Assembly (NCBI RefSeq): GCF_003122365.1
Contig: NZ_CP029254.1
Location: 248,001-312,000 of the forward strand
Direction of reading: 5' to 3'
DNA: 64,000 nt
Source: Streptomyces spongiicola
GTDB lineage: Bacteria; Actinomycetota; Actinomycetes; Streptomycetales; Streptomycetaceae
Below, in pieces: positions 62,906 through 64,000 of this stretch. The notes under the pieces are model-generated. The model was not told the origin of the DNA. It worked only from the letters and a program-made list of their open reading frames with translations, and did not search any database. The stretch's first letter is position 1. Every line of letters begins with the position of its first letter. The position numbers and the translations under genes were made by a program.

Positions 62906-64000
62906 TCAGAAGGCCGGTTCCCGACGGTGGCCGGCGAGCAGGAAGACGACCGACCGCTCGCGCTCCGACCAGTCGCCGGGATCGAGTTCCACGGACTGGA
63001 GCAGGGCGCATTCGACGGCGTAGCCGCCCTCGGCGAGCGCCGCGCCGATCGACTCGGCCTCGTCCCTGGTGGAGGCGTGGGTGACGATCCGCTCGGGCCT
63101 GCGGTCGGCACAGGCGGTGACGACGGGTACGCCGCCCCCGCCGATGCGCACGACGTCCGGCTCCGGGAGCCGTTCCAGGACGTGGGGCGCCCGGCCGTGG
63201 ACGGTCTGCAGCAGGACGCCGTGGCGGCGCGCAGCGGCGTCGGTACGGATGCAGGCGGCCGGGTCGCCGTCGACGGCGATCACCGCGGCGCCGAAGCGGG
63301 CCGCGTCGGCGGACAGTTCACCGCTGCCGCAGCCGATGTCCCACACGAGGTCACCGAGCCGGGGCCCGAGCCGGGCGAGTTGGGCGGCGCGCAGTCGCGG
63401 CGACTCGCTCTCGGCGGTGGGCCGGTCCTCGCCGGCCGGCAGGGCCCAGCCGCGCGGCTGGGAGGGGTAGCCGGGCTCCCGGCCGGCCGCCCAGCCCCCG
63501 CCGCCCTGGGCGCTGGTGCCGCCGACGACGATGACGACGTTGGGGTCGCGCCAGCTGTGGTCGGCGACCTTGTCGGAGGTCAGCACGGTGACCTGCGCAC
63601 GTGCGGTGCCCAGTTCCTCGCAGATCACGAAGGTGCGGTGGACACCGTCGAGGAGCAGGGCGAGTTCGGCGGGCCCGGCGCCCGGGGAGGTGAGGACGGC
63701 GACCTTGGGATGGGACCGGCAGACGTTGACCGCGCGACGCAGTGTGCGGCTGTGGGCGACGACGACCTGGGCGTCGTCCCACGGCATGCCCGCCCGAGCG
63801 AAGGCGGCTGCGACGGCTGAGACGGCGGGGACGACCTCCACCTCCAGCCCGTGCTGCGGGGCGCGGAGGGTGCGTACGACACCGAAGAAGCCCGGATCGC
63901 CGTCGGCGAGGACGACGGGGCTGCCGCGGTGGCCGGCGATCCTGCGTGCGGCGAGATCGAGGCTGCCGAGGCGGACGCGTTCTGCGCCCGGCGGTACTTC
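62906..64000 (-). CDS. cobL: Precorrin-6Y C5,15-methyltransferase (decarboxylating), CbiE-CbiT fusion; 5' end beyond the window
   Basis: 364 residues visible, open to the right edge. It adds methyl groups at C5 and C15 of precorrin-6Y and decarboxylates the acetate side chain in aerobic-type B12 synthesis. The visible N-terminal part is CbiE (VVLADGDPGFFGVVRTLRA near residue 40, then FVICEELGTARAQVTVLTSD); the C-terminal part is the CbiT Rossmann methyltransferase (LVWDIGCGSGELSADAARFG, AVDGDPAACIRTDAAARRHG). Only the first residues of CbiE are missing. Transcribed toward bluB-cobT with a 385-bp gap. Confidence 0.92.
   Translation of the reverse strand, partial: EVPPGAERVRLGSLDLAARRIAGHRGSPVVLADGDPGFFGVVRTLRAPQHGLEVEVVPAVSAVAAAFARAGMPWDDAQVVVAHSRTLRRAVNVCRSHPKVAVLTSPGAGPAELALLLDGVHRTFVICEELGTARAQVTVLTSDKVADHSWRDPNVVIVVGGTSAQGGGGWAAGREPGYPSQPRGWALPAGEDRPTAESESPRLRAAQLARLGPRLGDLVWDIGCGSGELSADAARFGAAVIAVDGDPAACIRTDAAARRHGVLLQTVHGRAPHVLERLPEPDVVRIGGGGVPVVTACADRRPERIVTHASTRDEAESIGAALAEGGYAVECALLQSVELDPGDWSERERSVVFLLAGHRREPAF

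Overview
The window is a 64-kb piece of chromosome from a Streptomyces-type actinomycete. The evidence is very high GC (low 70s percent by eye), frequent GTG starts, long shadow frames on the antisense strands, the sporulation gene ssgB (found only in morphologically complex actinomycetes), and a gene order matching the S. coelicolor region around relA (SCO1513) and ssgB (SCO1541). It is core chromosome: I see no integrase, transposase, phage, CRISPR or secondary-metabolite genes. Most genes up to 39 kb lie on the minus strand.

Layout. 1-4.1 kb: 3'-truncated alaS with two small membrane-protein genes, then rpsD. 4.1-5.1 kb: a DUF2470 gene divergent from rpsD across a DtxR/DmdR-type iron box. 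5.1-12 kb: rarA, a VKOR-family gene, hisS coupled to a glyoxalase-II-like hydrolase, and the plus-strand cyclophilin and DUF349 genes. 12-12.8 kb: a gene-poor spacer with a strong terminator and a 164-bp element with inverted-repeat ends. 12.8-22.1 kb: relA, apt, secF-secD-yajC, ruvB-ruvA-ruvC. 22.2-25.5 kb: yebC/pmpR, pdxT-pdxS and a LemA-like gene. 25.9-28.8 kb: a phosphatidylinositol-mannoside set (pimA-like, acyltransferase, PI-phosphate synthase) joined by ATGA overlaps. 29-37 kb: an EF-G-like GTPase, an uncharacterised membrane protein, a HIT hydrolase, a K+ channel and thrS. The order thrS-HIT-pgsA-patA-pimA is that of mycobacteria, but split here by inserted genes. 37-40 kb: a two-gene operon (DUF4365 nuclease-like plus a possible OB-fold protein) divergent from a DEDDh exonuclease. 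40-44.6 kb: two tRNA-Val(CAC) genes flanking a giant membrane protein, then ssgB. 44.8-50.2 kb: a CGNR zinc-finger regulator, small membrane proteins, a DsbA-like protein, a tandem GNAT, and pabC-pabB. 50.3-50.9 kb: tRNA-Gly, tRNA-Cys and three tRNA-Val(GAC), the last three inside a 142-bp tandem amplification. 51-56 kb: a zinc-ribbon protein, a phosphotransferase, a small membrane protein, a Ser/Thr kinase and an SPOUT methyltransferase. 56.2-64 kb: a B12/siroheme block with CysG/CobA-like, a very large disordered-BluB-CobT fusion, and 5'-truncated cobL.

Functional themes are translation (three tRNA synthetases, S4, EF-G2, tRNAs), stringent response and purine salvage (relA, apt), Sec export, Holliday-junction processing, PLP synthesis, PIM lipids, folate (pabBC) and corrinoids. 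Many intergenic spaces hold strong hairpins or short tandem repeats, and at least six genes appear to be leaderless with a -10 hexamer 6-8 nt before the start codon. The observations I rank highest are the shared iron box at rpsD/DUF2470 with a His-rich repeat in the DUF2470 protein, the disordered-BluB-CobT fusion with a coupled six-codon upstream ORF, the DUF4365/OB-like operon facing an exonuclease, and two inverted-repeat-bounded intergenic elements.
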